From Paenibacillaceae bacterium ZCTH02-B3 (GTDB lineage Bacteria; Bacillota; Bacilli; Paenibacillales; Paenibacillaceae), in NCBI GenBank assembly GCA_002159065.1, contig LZRV01000038.1:1-33437 (forward strand): a stretch of DNA of 33,437 nt, given 5' to 3'. A program made the position numbers and the translations under genes. This document shows, in pieces, positions 7,972 through 16,280 of this stretch. Numbering within the stretch: the stretch's first letter is position 1; the number at the start of each line of letters is the position of its first letter. The notes under the pieces are model-generated. The model made no database searches, had not been told where the DNA came from, and worked only from the letters and a program-made list of their open reading frames with translations.

Positions 7972-8870
7972 TGGAGGACCGAAGCGTCGACACCGCCAAA
8001 CGCCCTTTTTCCAGGCTGTTCCCATACGAATGGAGGATGATGACCCCGCTGCTGGCGGTGATGGTCATCATCCTCGCCTATCCCATCGCGTATTCCGCCT
8101 GGCTGTCTTTCCGCAATGTGGACCTCACCCGGCCCGGGCGGGACGCGTTCGTCGGGTTCGACCAGTACGTGACGGTGCTGAAACAGCCGCTGTACTGGAC
8201 GACGCTGACCAACACGTTCATTTTCGTGGCGGTGGCGGTCACCCTGGAACTCGTCCTGGGAATGGCGCTGGCGGTAAGCCTGAAAAAACAGAAGCGTTTC
8301 CGCAACCTCACCCGGGCGATCCTGCTGACGCCGATGTTCGTCACGCCCATCGCCGTGGGTCTTATGTTCCGGTTTCTCCTCAACAACCAGCTGGGGCTGG
8401 TGCCGGTTCTCCTCAAGAAGCTGGGGATCAGCATCGATTTCTTCAGCGCGAATCTGGCCCTTCTGTCCCTTGCCCTGATCGACGTGTGGCAGTGGACGCC
8501 GTTCATGATGCTGATGCTGCTGGCCGGGCTGGAGAATCTGCCCGAGGAACCCCACGAAGCGGCCCACGTGGACGGCGCGAACGCCTGGCAGACGTTCATC
8601 CGCGTCACGGCGCCCATGATGAAGCCCATCATCCTGGTGGCGGTGCTGATCCGGGCGCTGGACGCGCTCAAGGTGTTCGAATACGTCTACGCCATCACGC
8701 GGGGCGGTCCGGGGTCCGCGACGGAAACGCTGCAGTTTTTCATCTACAAAATCGGGTTCGGATACTACCGCCTGTCGGAGGCGGCCGCCGTCTCGTGGAC
8801 CGTGGTCATCCTGGTCATGGCGGTGCTGGTCGTGTCCCTGTGGCGCACGACAAGGGGTAGGAGCGCATGA
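7971..8870 (+). CDS. Sugar ABC transporter permease, MalF/UgpA type
   Basis: Integral membrane subunit of a CUT1-type sugar importer. Six hydrophobic segments are visible, the first at LLAVMVIILAYPIAYSAWLS and the last at SWTVVILVMAVLVVSLW. The cytoplasmic EAA loop that docks on the ATPase reads EEPHEAAHVDGANAWQTFIR followed by VTAPMMKPI. Start ATG at 7971 overlaps the binding-protein stop (TGATG), so translation is probably coupled. A GTG one codon upstream is the alternative. The stop overlaps the next gene by 4 nt (ATGA). No ATPase gene is in this operon; a shared MsmK-type or the divergent PotA-like ATPase would have to serve. Confidence 0.94.
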   Translation: MEDRSVDTAKRPFSRLFPYEWRMMTPLLAVMVIILAYPIAYSAWLSFRNVDLTRPGRDAFVGFDQYVTVLKQPLYWTTLTNTFIFVAVAVTLELVLGMALAVSLKKQKRFRNLTRAILLTPMFVTPIAVGLMFRFLLNNQLGLVPVLLKKLGISIDFFSANLALLSLALIDVWQWTPFMMLMLLAGLENLPEEPHEAAHVDGANAWQTFIRVTAPMMKPIILVAVLIRALDALKVFEYVYAITRGGPGSATETLQFFIYKIGFGYYRLSEAAAVSWTVVILVMAVLVVSLWRTTRGRSA

Positions 8871-9694
8871 GAGCGTATCGTGCCAAAAGCATGCTCTGGA
8901 CGTGGGTGCGAATAATCTTTTTGTGGACCGCCGTCCTTGTCGTTCTGTTTCCCTATGCGTGGGTGGTGCTTTCTTCCTTCAAGAGCCCGGCGGATCTGAC
9001 GAATCCGACGAAACTTTTGTTCGCGCCGGTGCTGGACAACTGGGAGCGCGTGTTCGCCGGCGGCATCACGAACAATTTCGGATTGAGCCTGCTCGTCGGG
9101 CTGGCCACCGTGCTCGTCACCCTCCTGGTCGGCACGCCCGCCGCCTACGCCATCAGCCATTACGCCGTCGGCGGCCGGCTGACCCGTTTCGGCATTTTGC
9201 TGGCGGAACTCATTCCTCCGTCGGTGCTGGTGGTGCCGCTGTATCTGGTGTCGTACTATTTGAGGGTGAACGGGATGGTCATCCCCGTCATCGTGGCGCA
9301 CCTGACCTTCGTGCTGCCGGTGGTCACGTGGTTTTTGATCAGCTTTTTTGACGATATTCCGAGGGATCTGGAGCAGGCGGCGATGATCGACGGCTGCACC
9401 CGGTTCCAGGCGTTCCTGAAGGTGGTGCTGCCGCAGGTGCTGCCCGGTCTGGGGGCGGCCGTCATTTTCGGATTCGTGCTGTCGTGGAACGACATGTTCT
9501 ACGCGCTCATCCTGGGCGGCGAGACCGCCAAGACGCTGCCCGTGGCCATCGCGGGTTACAACACGTTCCGCGGCGTCCAGCTGGGCGACATGTCGGTGGC
9601 CATCCTCGTGTCCGTGCTGCCCACGCTGGTACTGTCCTTTTTCATCCAGCGGCGCATGATCCGGGGGATCGGCGGCGGAGGCGTCAAGGGCTGA
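8867..9694 (+). CDS. Sugar ABC transporter permease, MalG/UgpE type
   Basis: Second membrane subunit of the importer, pairing with the preceding MalF-type permease. The start fits the family: a first membrane helix, then PYAWVVLSSFKSPADL. The EAA loop reads EQAAMIDGCTRFQAFLKVVLP, and the segment FVLSWNDMFYALIL is typical of MalG-type proteins. About six membrane segments are seen in 275 residues. GGGTAGGAG precedes the ATG, which overlaps the upstream stop by 4 nt. The gene is followed after 81 nt by the inositol-monophosphatase-like gene. Confidence 0.94.
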   Translation: MRAYRAKSMLWTWVRIIFLWTAVLVVLFPYAWVVLSSFKSPADLTNPTKLLFAPVLDNWERVFAGGITNNFGLSLLVGLATVLVTLLVGTPAAYAISHYAVGGRLTRFGILLAELIPPSVLVVPLYLVSYYLRVNGMVIPVIVAHLTFVLPVVTWFLISFFDDIPRDLEQAAMIDGCTRFQAFLKVVLPQVLPGLGAAVIFGFVLSWNDMFYALILGGETAKTLPVAIAGYNTFRGVQLGDMSVAILVSVLPTLVLSFFIQRRMIRGIGGGGVKG

Positions 9695-9775
9695 CGGAGG
9701 AAGAATCCGGCGAAGATCGGCCGGGAGGGCGGAGAAACGGACGGATCATCCCGTTGGAACGGATGGGAGATGGAG

Positions 9776-10561
9776 ATGGAAAAGGAACTGGAGGTTGCGA
9801 CCCTCGCCGCCCGGCGAGCGGGGGAGATGCTGAGAAACTGGACGGGGGCGCTGGAGGAAACCTGGAAAGGGCCCATCAATCCGGTGACCGCCGCCGACCG
9901 CGAATCCGAACGGATCCTGATCGCCGCGCTGCGCGAAGCGTTTCCGGACGACGCCATTGTGGCGGAGGAAAGCAGCGCCGGCGCCGGGGACGACGCGGCG
10001 GGCAGACGGAGATGGTACGTGGATCCCCTTGACGGAACGGTCAACTTTTCCCGGGGAATTCCCCACTGGTGCGTGTCGGTGGCCCTGGCGGACGAAGAGG
10101 GCGTCACCCGGTGCGCGGTCGTGTATGCGCCGCTTTCCGGCGAGCTGTTCACGGCGGTGCGGGGCGGGGGCGCCAGTCTCAACGGAAAGCCGATCCGGGT
10201 TCGCGACACGCGGACGCTGGACCGGGCGGTGGCCGCGTCCGGTTTTCCCTATTCGTTCGAGGATCCGGACCGGAACAACCTGCGCGAATGGACGGCGGCG
10301 GCGCCGCGGCTCCTGTCGATCCGCTGCCTGGGAGCGGCGGCGCTGGATCTGTGCCAGGTTGCCTGCGGCCGGCTGGACGTGTTCTGGGAAAAGGAACTGG
10401 AACGCTGGGATCTGGCGGCGGGGGCGCTCATCTGCGCCGAGGCGGGCGCGGTCGTCACCGACCTGGAAGGCCGGCCGCTTGCCGGTCCGGGCACGTCGGT
10501 GCTGGCGGCCAATCCGCATCTGCATCCGCAGGTGCTGGCGCTGCTTACGGGACGAGGCTAA
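9776..10561 (+). CDS. Inositol-monophosphatase-family sugar phosphatase
   Basis: Mg-dependent, lithium-sensitive-type phosphatase fold. Metal-binding residues are visible in VAEESS (about residues 62-67), WYVDPLDGTVNFSRGIPHWC (the DPxDGTxNF signature, about 83-91) and the C-terminal ERWDLAAGALICAEAGA (about 208-224). At 261 residues it matches SuhB/HisN-size proteins. In this operon it may remove phosphate from a sugar or polyol phosphate; members of this superfamily also include fructose-1,6-bisphosphatases, so myo-inositol is not implied. The ATG at 9776 is 7 nt after GGGAG; an in-frame ATG at 9770 abuts that site. It is the last gene before a terminator at 10805, so it closes the operon. 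Confidence 0.9.
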   Translation: MEKELEVATLAARRAGEMLRNWTGALEETWKGPINPVTAADRESERILIAALREAFPDDAIVAEESSAGAGDDAAGRRRWYVDPLDGTVNFSRGIPHWCVSVALADEEGVTRCAVVYAPLSGELFTAVRGGGASLNGKPIRVRDTRTLDRAVAASGFPYSFEDPDRNNLREWTAAAPRLLSIRCLGAAALDLCQVACGRLDVFWEKELERWDLAAGALICAEAGAVVTDLEGRPLAGPGTSVLAANPHLHPQVLALLTGRG

Positions 10562-10982
10562 ACCCGGCGCCGGCGTATCGGCCGCTTCGGGTGACGCCGC
10601 GGATTGCGGCTTTTGGCCGGCGCGTTGGCGGCGAACGGGTTCCGGCTTGGTTCCCGGCTTCTGATCGCCCGCCCGCGCGGCTGGCATCCGGCCGGGAAAC
10701 GCGTGCCAGCGGACGGACGGCGAGCCCGTATCGGCCGGGAATTTCTCACGGTGCCGGGATACGGATTTTTGGATTGAAAAGGACGCTGATCCGATCGGGG
10801 AGGGACGGGGTTCATCGACCCCCGTTTTTCCCCGTTTTTCTTTGGAATTCCCGGCCCCTGGAAAAACAGGCGAAAATGGAAGTGGACGTTTCAGCGGCCG
10901 CGGCGTTAGGATTAGATTATGCCGCGCCGCACGGTTGGCCGCGGCCGTTGAAACGGGCGTTCACGGAAGGAGCACGGAGTAC
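10562..10982. other. 421-nt intergenic region between the carbohydrate operon and lrgA
   Basis: The first 240 nt are GC-rich with no recognisable gene or repeat. A terminator hairpin follows at 10805-10829. The last 120 nt must hold the lrgA promoter, but no convincing -35/-10 pair was found. AAGGAG near 10965 is the lrgA ribosome site. Confidence 0.6.
10805..10829 (+). terminator. Rho-independent terminator closing the ABC/sugar operon
   Basis: ACGGGG (10805-10810) pairs with CCCCGT (10820-10825) around a 9-nt loop, followed by TTTTT and, after CCCCG, a second T-run. Confidence 0.75.
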
Positions 10983-11402
10983 ATGACGGGGTTTGCCATT
11001 CTGATGGCTTTTTTGTTTGCGGGTCACGTCATCCGCGAATGGTGGGGCGTGCCGCTGCCGGCCAATGTGATCGGCATGATCCTGTTTATCGCCGCTTTGG
11101 CCCTGCGCCTGGTGAAGCTGGAGACGGTGGAGAAAGCCGCCGACTTTTTGCTTCGGCATATGATGCTGTTCTTTGCGCCGGTCGTGGTGGGCGTCGTCGC
11201 CTTTTTTCCGCTCATCGGCCGGGAAGCGGCGGCGTTTTTCGGCGGGCTCGTGGTCAGCGCCGTCGCGGTGATGCTGGTAACCGGGTGGACCACCAGGGCG
11301 CTGGCCGGGAAATCGGCCGCCGTTTCCGGCGGATATCCGGCGAAGGCGGCGGAAGAAGCGAAAAGCGCCGCGGATGACGACCGAAGCGGCACGTCGGTTT
11401 GA
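10983..11402 (+). CDS. lrgA: LrgA/CidA-family holin-like membrane protein
   Basis: Small membrane protein of the LrgA/CidA family, linked to murein hydrolase control, programmed lysis and, in some bacteria, pyruvate or other small-molecule transport. Four hydrophobic segments fit the family. Signature pieces are PLPANVIGMILF (family consensus hP.S.lGm.lL) and FLLRHMMLFFAPVVVGVV. Length is 139 residues, slightly over family size because of a charged tail (AKAAEEAKSAADDDR). The ATG at 10983 has AAGGAG upstream at normal distance. It overlaps the region just before lrgB, with which it forms the usual pair. No LytSR-type two-component regulator is in the window. Confidence 0.9.
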   Translation: MTGFAILMAFLFAGHVIREWWGVPLPANVIGMILFIAALALRLVKLETVEKAADFLLRHMMLFFAPVVVGVVAFFPLIGREAAAFFGGLVVSAVAVMLVTGWTTRALAGKSAAVSGGYPAKAAEEAKSAADDDRSGTSV

Positions 11403-11419
11403 AGCGGGAGGTGGAGACC

Positions 11420-12106
11420 GTGTTGCCCGATTGGGGATCCCATCCCGTTTTCGGCATGGCCCTGACGGTGATCGCCTACGTGGCGTCGCTCCGGCTGCAG
11501 CGGCGCTTTCCGTGGCTGCATCCGCTGTTTGTCACGTCCGGCGGCCTCATCCTGATGCTCGTCGCGCTGAGGATTCCATACGAGGCGTACGCGGCGGGCG
11601 GAAAAGTGCTGGAATTCTTTCTGGGCCCCGCAACCGTCGCCCTCGGCGTGCCCCTTTACCGCCAGTTCAGGCGATTGAGGCGAAATCTGGCCGCCATCCT
11701 GGCGGGGGTGACGGCCGGATCGGCGACCGGCCTGGCGAGCGCCGGCCTGTCGGCTTGGCTGTTTGGCGCGTCCCAGGAATTGATCCGGTCGATGATGCCG
11801 AAATCCGTGACCACTCCGATCGCCCTGGAGCTGGCCCGCGACCTGGGGGGCGTGCCGGAACTGGCGGCGGTGCTGACGGTGCTGACCGGCCTGTTCGGCA
11901 GCATGTTCGGTCCGGCGCTGCTCAGGCGGTGCGGCGTCCGTGACGATCTTCCCCTCGGCATCGCCATCGGCACCGCGGCGCACGGCATCGGCACGGCCCG
12001 TCTGATCCGGGAATCCGAACCGCAGGGCGCCGCTTCCAGCCTGGCCATGGCGCTGGCGGGCATCGTCACTTCGGTGCTGGCGGTTTTCGTGCGGAACGGA
12101 ATGTGA
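11420..12106 (+). CDS. lrgB: LrgB/CidB-family membrane protein
   Basis: Multi-pass membrane partner of the preceding LrgA-type protein. Family motifs are clear: LGPATVALGVPLYRQ, then the highly conserved SVTTPIALELARDLGGVPEL, TGLFGSMFGPALL and AHGIGTARLIRE. Length is 228 residues, as expected. The GTG at 11420 is chosen because GGGAGGTGGAG lies just upstream at proper spacing; an in-frame TTG at 11399 would precede that site and overlap the lrgA stop. A long terminator hairpin follows. Confidence 0.92.
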   Translation: MLPDWGSHPVFGMALTVIAYVASLRLQRRFPWLHPLFVTSGGLILMLVALRIPYEAYAAGGKVLEFFLGPATVALGVPLYRQFRRLRRNLAAILAGVTAGSATGLASAGLSAWLFGASQELIRSMMPKSVTTPIALELARDLGGVPELAAVLTVLTGLFGSMFGPALLRRCGVRDDLPLGIAIGTAAHGIGTARLIRESEPQGAASSLAMALAGIVTSVLAVFVRNGM

Positions 12107-12141
12107 TGATGTGATTGAATGGTTTCGGGACGCCATGGTCG

Positions 12142-12224
12142 GGGTTCCCCCGGGACGAAAGAGGCGAAGCGGATGGTTTCGAGGCTGCCCTTCCCTTTTT
12201 CGTCCCGCGGGAACCCGTTTTTTT
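12142..12224 (+). terminator. Long-stem terminator after lrgB
   Basis: GGGTTCCC plus CGGGACGAAA (12142-12160) pair with TTTCGTCCCG plus GGGAACCC (12198-12216): 18 base pairs with one C-C mismatch, a 37-nt loop, then GTTTTTTT. Confidence 0.75.
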
Positions 12225-12234
12225 CGATGGCCGC

Positions 12235-12263
12235 TTGCCCCGCCCATCCGTTTGACTTATGAT
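12235..12263 (+). promoter_or_regulatory. Candidate promoter of the xylosidase operon
   Basis: TTGCCC (-35, 12235-12240) is followed by 17 nt and TATGAT (-10, 5 of 6, 12258-12263). TTGACT at 12252 has no good -10. The start codon lies 72 nt beyond, leaving a leader that contains the two candidate operator sites below. Confidence 0.4.
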
Positions 12264-12277
12264 GGTTACAGGATTGT

Positions 12278-12293
12278 TTAGTCGGTAAACTAA
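12278..12293. promoter_or_regulatory. Candidate XylR-like operator
   Basis: Inverted repeat TTAGT-CGGTAA-ACTAA just downstream of the predicted promoter. The half-site TAAACTAA resembles the AAACTAA arms of Bacillus-type XylR operators, which fits the GH43 gene. No xylR gene is visible in the window. Confidence 0.35.
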
Positions 12294-12296
12294 GTT

Positions 12297-12309
12297 TGAA
12301 AGCGTTTCA
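12297..12309. promoter_or_regulatory. Possible CcpA cre site
   Basis: TGAAAGCGTTTCA has the cre-like core AAGCGTTT with TGAAA/TTTCA arms, but is one base shorter than a standard 14-bp cre. Position in the xylosidase leader suits carbon catabolite repression. Confidence 0.35.
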
Positions 12310-12335
12310 TTTTTCATTATCATGCAAGGGTGGGG

Positions 12336-13979
12336 ATGGACATGTCACAAGCGGCAGACAGCGCGGCAGGCAAACCGGTCATTCGCAATCCCGTTCTGCG
12401 GGGCTTCAATCCGGACCCTTCCATTCTGCGGGTGGGAGACGACTACTACATTGCCACGTCCACTTTCGAATGGTTTCCCGGCGTGCAGATCCACCATTCC
12501 CGGGACCTGCGCCACTGGCGCCTGATCGCCCGGCCGCTTACGCGCCGGAGCCAGCTTGACATGCTCGGCAATCCCGACTCCGGGGGCATCTGGGCGCCCT
12601 GCCTGAGCTACTCGAACGGAACGTTCTATCTGGTGTACACGGATGTCAAAACCCACACCGGACCTTTCAAGGACGCCCACAACTATCTCGTGACCGCCAA
12701 AAACATCGAAGGCCCGTGGTCCGAGCCGATCTACCTGAACAGCAGCGGCTTCGATCCGTCCCTTTTCCACGACGACGATGGGCGCAAATGGCTGGTCAAC
12801 ATGGTCTGGGATCACCGGAAAGGGAAAAACCCCTTCGGCGGCATCCTGCTCCAGGAGTATTCGGAAAAAGAACAGCGGCTCGTCGGACCGGTGTACAACA
12901 TTTTCCGGGGCACCCATCTGGGTCTGACCGAAGGGCCGCATATTTACAAGCACAACGGCTGGTATTATCTCATGGTCGCGGAAGGCGGCACGTTCTATGA
13001 ACACGCGGTGACGATCGCCCGTTCGAAATCGATTACCGGACCATACGAAGTCGATCCGCAATATCCCATGCTCACTTCTTCCGACAAACCGGATCTGCCC
13101 CTGCAGCGGGCGGGCCATGCCTGCCTGGTGCAAACGCAGACCGGCGAATGGTACCTCGCCCATCTGTGCGGCCGGCCGCTGCCCGGGCGGCGCTGCATCC
13201 TGGGCCGGGAGACGGCCTTGCAGCGCGTCGAATGGACCGAAGACGGCTGGCTGCGCCTGGCCGGAGGCGGCAACGGCCCGCGGGTCGAGGTGCCGGCCCC
13301 CGCGCTTCCGGAGCATCCGTTTGAACCGGAACCGGAAACGGACCATTTCGACGGAGACACGATCAGCATTCATTTCCAAACCCTGCGGGAGCCGATGAGC
13401 GAGGAATGGGCGTCCCTGAAGCAGCGGCCGGGGTATTTGCGGCTTAAGGGCCGGGAGTCGCCCGTGTCCCAGCATCGGCAAAGCCTGGTCGCCCGCCGGG
13501 TGCAAGCCTTCGAAACGGAGGCGGAAACGGCGGTGGAGTTCGAGCCGGAGACGTTCCAGCAGATGGCGGGACTCATATGCTACTACAACACGAAGAACTA
13601 CCATTATTTGTGCATCAGCCGCGACGAGGAACTGGGCAAATGCGTCTACATCATGACCCGGGACAAGGGGGAATACGACGAGCCGCTGGATCGTCCCGTT
13701 TCCATTGAAGGCTGGAACCGGGTGCATCTGAAGGTCACGATCCGTTACGACAAGCTTCGGTTCTGGATATCGCGGGACGGCGCGACGTGGACGCCCGTCG
13801 GTCCGGAACTGGACGCCGGCATTTTGTCCGATGAATACGCGGAGCTTGCCGTGGGCCGCTGCCGGATCGACCAGGGATTCACCGGAGCTTTCGTCGGCAT
13901 GTGCGTGCAGGATCTGAGCGGAAGAGGGATCTGGGCCGATTTTGACTATTTTACGTATCGCGAGACGGATCGGGCTTGA
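12336..13979 (+). CDS. xynB: GH43 beta-xylosidase
   Basis: Inverting glycoside hydrolase family 43 enzyme (XynB type) releasing xylose, and possibly arabinose, from short oligosaccharides. No signal peptide is present, so it acts inside the cell on imported oligomers. The catalytic set is visible: general base D27 in NPDPSIL, pKa-modulating D140 in GFDPSLFHDD and general acid E199 in LTEGPHIY. Their spacings (113 and 59) equal those of Geobacillus XynB3 (D15, D128, E187) as I recall them. A C-terminal beta-sandwich follows, with LICYYNTKNYHYLCIS and VHLKVTIRYDKLRFWIS, as in the GH43_11 two-domain architecture. The 547 residues are full length. ATG at 12336 follows AAGGGTGGGG; ATG 12342 and GTG 12330 are alternatives. 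It heads an operon with a dehydrogenase 39 nt downstream. Confidence 0.93.
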   Translation: MDMSQAADSAAGKPVIRNPVLRGFNPDPSILRVGDDYYIATSTFEWFPGVQIHHSRDLRHWRLIARPLTRRSQLDMLGNPDSGGIWAPCLSYSNGTFYLVYTDVKTHTGPFKDAHNYLVTAKNIEGPWSEPIYLNSSGFDPSLFHDDDGRKWLVNMVWDHRKGKNPFGGILLQEYSEKEQRLVGPVYNIFRGTHLGLTEGPHIYKHNGWYYLMVAEGGTFYEHAVTIARSKSITGPYEVDPQYPMLTSSDKPDLPLQRAGHACLVQTQTGEWYLAHLCGRPLPGRRCILGRETALQRVEWTEDGWLRLAGGGNGPRVEVPAPALPEHPFEPEPETDHFDGDTISIHFQTLREPMSEEWASLKQRPGYLRLKGRESPVSQHRQSLVARRVQAFETEAETAVEFEPETFQQMAGLICYYNTKNYHYLCISRDEELGKCVYIMTRDKGEYDEPLDRPVSIEGWNRVHLKVTIRYDKLRFWISRDGATWTPVGPELDAGILSDEYAELAVGRCRIDQGFTGAFVGMCVQDLSGRGIWADFDYFTYRETDRA

Positions 13980-14018
13980 CCTGCATTCGGCAGATGTTAT
14001 ATAAAGGGGGGGAACCGC

Positions 14019-15077
14019 ATGGGCGAAAGACTTATGAACGCCGCCGTGCTCAACAAGCCGTTGGACATCGAGGTGCGGAAGGTTCCCGTGCCCGTGCCGA
14101 AGGATGACGAGGCGCTGGTCAAGGTTCGCTGCATCGGCATCTGCGGCTCTGACGTGCATTACTACGAGCACGGAAGGATCGGCCGTTTCGTGGTGGAGGC
14201 GCCCATCATCCTGGGCCATGAGCTGGCGGGCGAAGTGGTGGAAGTCGGCGCGAAGGTGAAAAACGTCGCCGTCGGCGACCGGGTGGCGGTGGAACCCGGC
14301 GTGACGTGCGGGACGTGCGCATACTGCAAGTCGGGCCGGTACAATCTCTGCCCGGACGTCGTGTTCCTTGCGACGCCGCCGGTGGACGGGGCTTGGGCGG
14401 AATACGTGGCGATCCGCAGCGATTTCCTGTTCAAACTGCCCGACGGGATGAGTTTTGAACAGGGGGCGCTGCTGGAGCCGCTGTCGGTGGGCATCCACGC
14501 CATGAAACGCGGCGGCGTAACCCCCGCCGACCGGGTGCTCGTGACCGGGCTGGGACCCATCGGGCTCCTTGCGGCGCAGGCGGCCCGGCTGTTCGGCGTG
14601 ACGGAAATTTACGGCACGGACGTGGTGGCGTTCCGCCGCGAACTTGCCTTGCAGATGGGCGTCACCGCCGCCATCGACCCTTCGCGGGAAAACGTGGCCG
14701 GGCGCCTCCTGGAGCTGACCGGCGGCGAAGGCGTGGACGTGGTCATCGAGACGTCCGGCAACGCGCGGGCTATACGGGAAACGGTGCATATGGTCAAGCG
14801 GGGCGGCCGCATCGTGCAGGTGGGCTTGTCCGCCGAAGGCGAAGTGCCCATCGACATGAACCGGGTGGCGGACTTCGAGTTGAACGTGTACGGGGTGTTC
14901 CGCTACGCCAACACCTATCCCGCCGCGATCCAGGCCCTAAGCCGCTCGAACATGGATCTGGAAAAGGTGATTACCCACAAATTCGCCCTGAAGGATATCC
15001 GGGAAGCCGTGGAAACGGCGCGGACGCAGAAAGACAAAAGCATCAAGATCATGATCTATCCCCATGAAGTGAGCTGA
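14019..15077 (+). CDS. Zinc-dependent polyol dehydrogenase (sorbitol/xylitol type)
   Basis: Medium-chain NAD-dependent dehydrogenase interconverting a polyol and a ketose. Catalytic zinc ligands lie in IGICGSDVHYYEHG (Cys) and ILGHELAGEV (His-Glu). The structural zinc lobe keeps four cysteines (TCGTCAYCKSGRYNLC). The cofactor loop is VTGLGPIGLLAAQAA followed by an acidic GTDVVAFR, indicating NAD. EHGRIGRF and EPLSVGIHAMKR are characteristic of the sorbitol/L-iditol/xylitol dehydrogenase branch. Length is 352. The ATG at 14019 has AAAGGGGGGG 6 nt upstream. Co-transcription with the xylosidase suggests xylitol-xylulose chemistry, but sorbitol or other polyols cannot be excluded. Confidence 0.9.
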   Translation: MGERLMNAAVLNKPLDIEVRKVPVPVPKDDEALVKVRCIGICGSDVHYYEHGRIGRFVVEAPIILGHELAGEVVEVGAKVKNVAVGDRVAVEPGVTCGTCAYCKSGRYNLCPDVVFLATPPVDGAWAEYVAIRSDFLFKLPDGMSFEQGALLEPLSVGIHAMKRGGVTPADRVLVTGLGPIGLLAAQAARLFGVTEIYGTDVVAFRRELALQMGVTAAIDPSRENVAGRLLELTGGEGVDVVIETSGNARAIRETVHMVKRGGRIVQVGLSAEGEVPIDMNRVADFELNVYGVFRYANTYPAAIQALSRSNMDLEKVITHKFALKDIREAVETARTQKDKSIKIMIYPHEVS

Positions 15078-15091
15078 GACATCAAGACATC

Positions 15092-16231
15092 ATGAGATTC
15101 ATTCTGGCTCCGGATTCATTCAAGGAAAGCCTCACCGCCGTGGAAGCCGCGGAAGCGTTGGCCAGGGGCGTACGCCGCGCCCTGCCGGACGCGGAGACGG
15201 TCCTGCTCCCCGTCGGCGACGGGGGAGAAGGCACGATGGATATTTTGGTGCACGCCCTCGGAGGGCAAGTGTACCGGACGGAAGTCACCTATCCCCTGGG
15301 GGAAAGGGGCACGGCCGAATACGCGGTGCTGGGCGACGGCAAGACGGCGGTCGTGGAGCTGGCCAGGGCCAGCGGCATCCATCTGGTTCCCCGCGAGAAG
15401 CGCGATCCTTTGCGGACGACCACTTTCGGTACGGGGGAATTGATTCGCGCGGCCCTGTCGCACCCTGTGGAACGCCTCATCGTGACCATCGGCGGCAGCG
15501 CCACCAACGACGCGGGAGCCGGCATGCTGCAAGCCCTGGGCGCCGGCATCCTGGGCGGCGACGGCCGTCCCGCGGGTTTCGGCGGCGGCCGCCTTGGCGA
15601 TGTCGAACGGGTCGATCTGTCGACGCTGCATCCGCGGCTGCGGGAAGTGGAACTCTTGGTGGCGTGCGACGTCACCAATCCGCTCATCGGTCCGCACGGG
15701 GCCAGCCGCGTGTTCGGTCCGCAGAAGGGGGCGGATCCGGAAACAGTGGAGCGGCTCGAGGCGAACCTGGCTCGCTTCGCCGACGTGGTGCGCCGCGATG
15801 CCGGCCGCGCGTTGCACGACGAACCCGGAGCGGGCGCCGCCGGCGGAACCGGCGCCGCGCTGATGCTGTGCGGCGGCCGGCTCGTCTCCGGCATCGATCT
15901 GGTGCTGGATACGCTGGGGTTTGAGGCGAAGTTGCAAGACGCGGATTACGTGTTTACCGGGGAAGGCAAAATCGACGGCCAGACGCCGGGCGGCAAGGTC
16001 ATCGCGGGCATCGTCCGGCGGGCGCGGAAAGCCGGCGTTCCCGTCATCGCCTTTGCCGGCGCGGTGCGGCCAGGTTATGAGCCTCTGTATGAGGAGGGGC
16101 TGCTGGCCGTGTTCGGCATCACGCCTTATCCTTGCAGACTGGAGCAAGCTTTGCGGGAAAGCGGCGCGAACCTGTCGGCCGCCGCGGAGAATGTCGCCCG
16201 GCTGCTCGCCCGCGGCGGCTCGCGGGCCTGA
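15092..16231 (+). CDS. Glycerate kinase
   Basis: Glycerate kinase of the GarK/GlxK (type I) family, which phosphorylates D-glycerate, usually at the 2-position, so it can enter glycolysis. Diagnostic segments: start IDA-like ILAPDSFKESLTAVEAAEA, PVGDGGEGTMD, ELARASGIHLV, TFGTGELIRAAL, TIGGSATNDAGAGMLQALG, DVTNPLIGPHGASRVFGPQKG, EPGAGAAGGTGAAL and VFTGEGKIDGQTPGGKV. Length is 379, the family norm. The ATG is 14 nt after the dehydrogenase stop with no strong ribosome site, so coupling is likely. A terminator follows, closing the operon. Confidence 0.95.
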   Translation: MRFILAPDSFKESLTAVEAAEALARGVRRALPDAETVLLPVGDGGEGTMDILVHALGGQVYRTEVTYPLGERGTAEYAVLGDGKTAVVELARASGIHLVPREKRDPLRTTTFGTGELIRAALSHPVERLIVTIGGSATNDAGAGMLQALGAGILGGDGRPAGFGGGRLGDVERVDLSTLHPRLREVELLVACDVTNPLIGPHGASRVFGPQKGADPETVERLEANLARFADVVRRDAGRALHDEPGAGAAGGTGAALMLCGGRLVSGIDLVLDTLGFEAKLQDADYVFTGEGKIDGQTPGGKVIAGIVRRARKAGVPVIAFAGAVRPGYEPLYEEGLLAVFGITPYPCRLEQALRESGANLSAAAENVARLLARGGSRA

Positions 16232-16280
16232 CGGGGCGGAACAGGGAGCGGCGCCGCTGAATAAAAGAATAATAGCTTTC

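Noticed and set aside
4197..8025. Long reverse-strand open frames opposite the sugar operon
   Set aside because: Shadows of GC-rich genes on the plus strand; no domains or ribosome sites.
10842..10982. Longer LrgA start with about 47 extra residues
   Set aside because: No ribosome site there, and the family starts at the first membrane helix; AAGGAG points to 10983.
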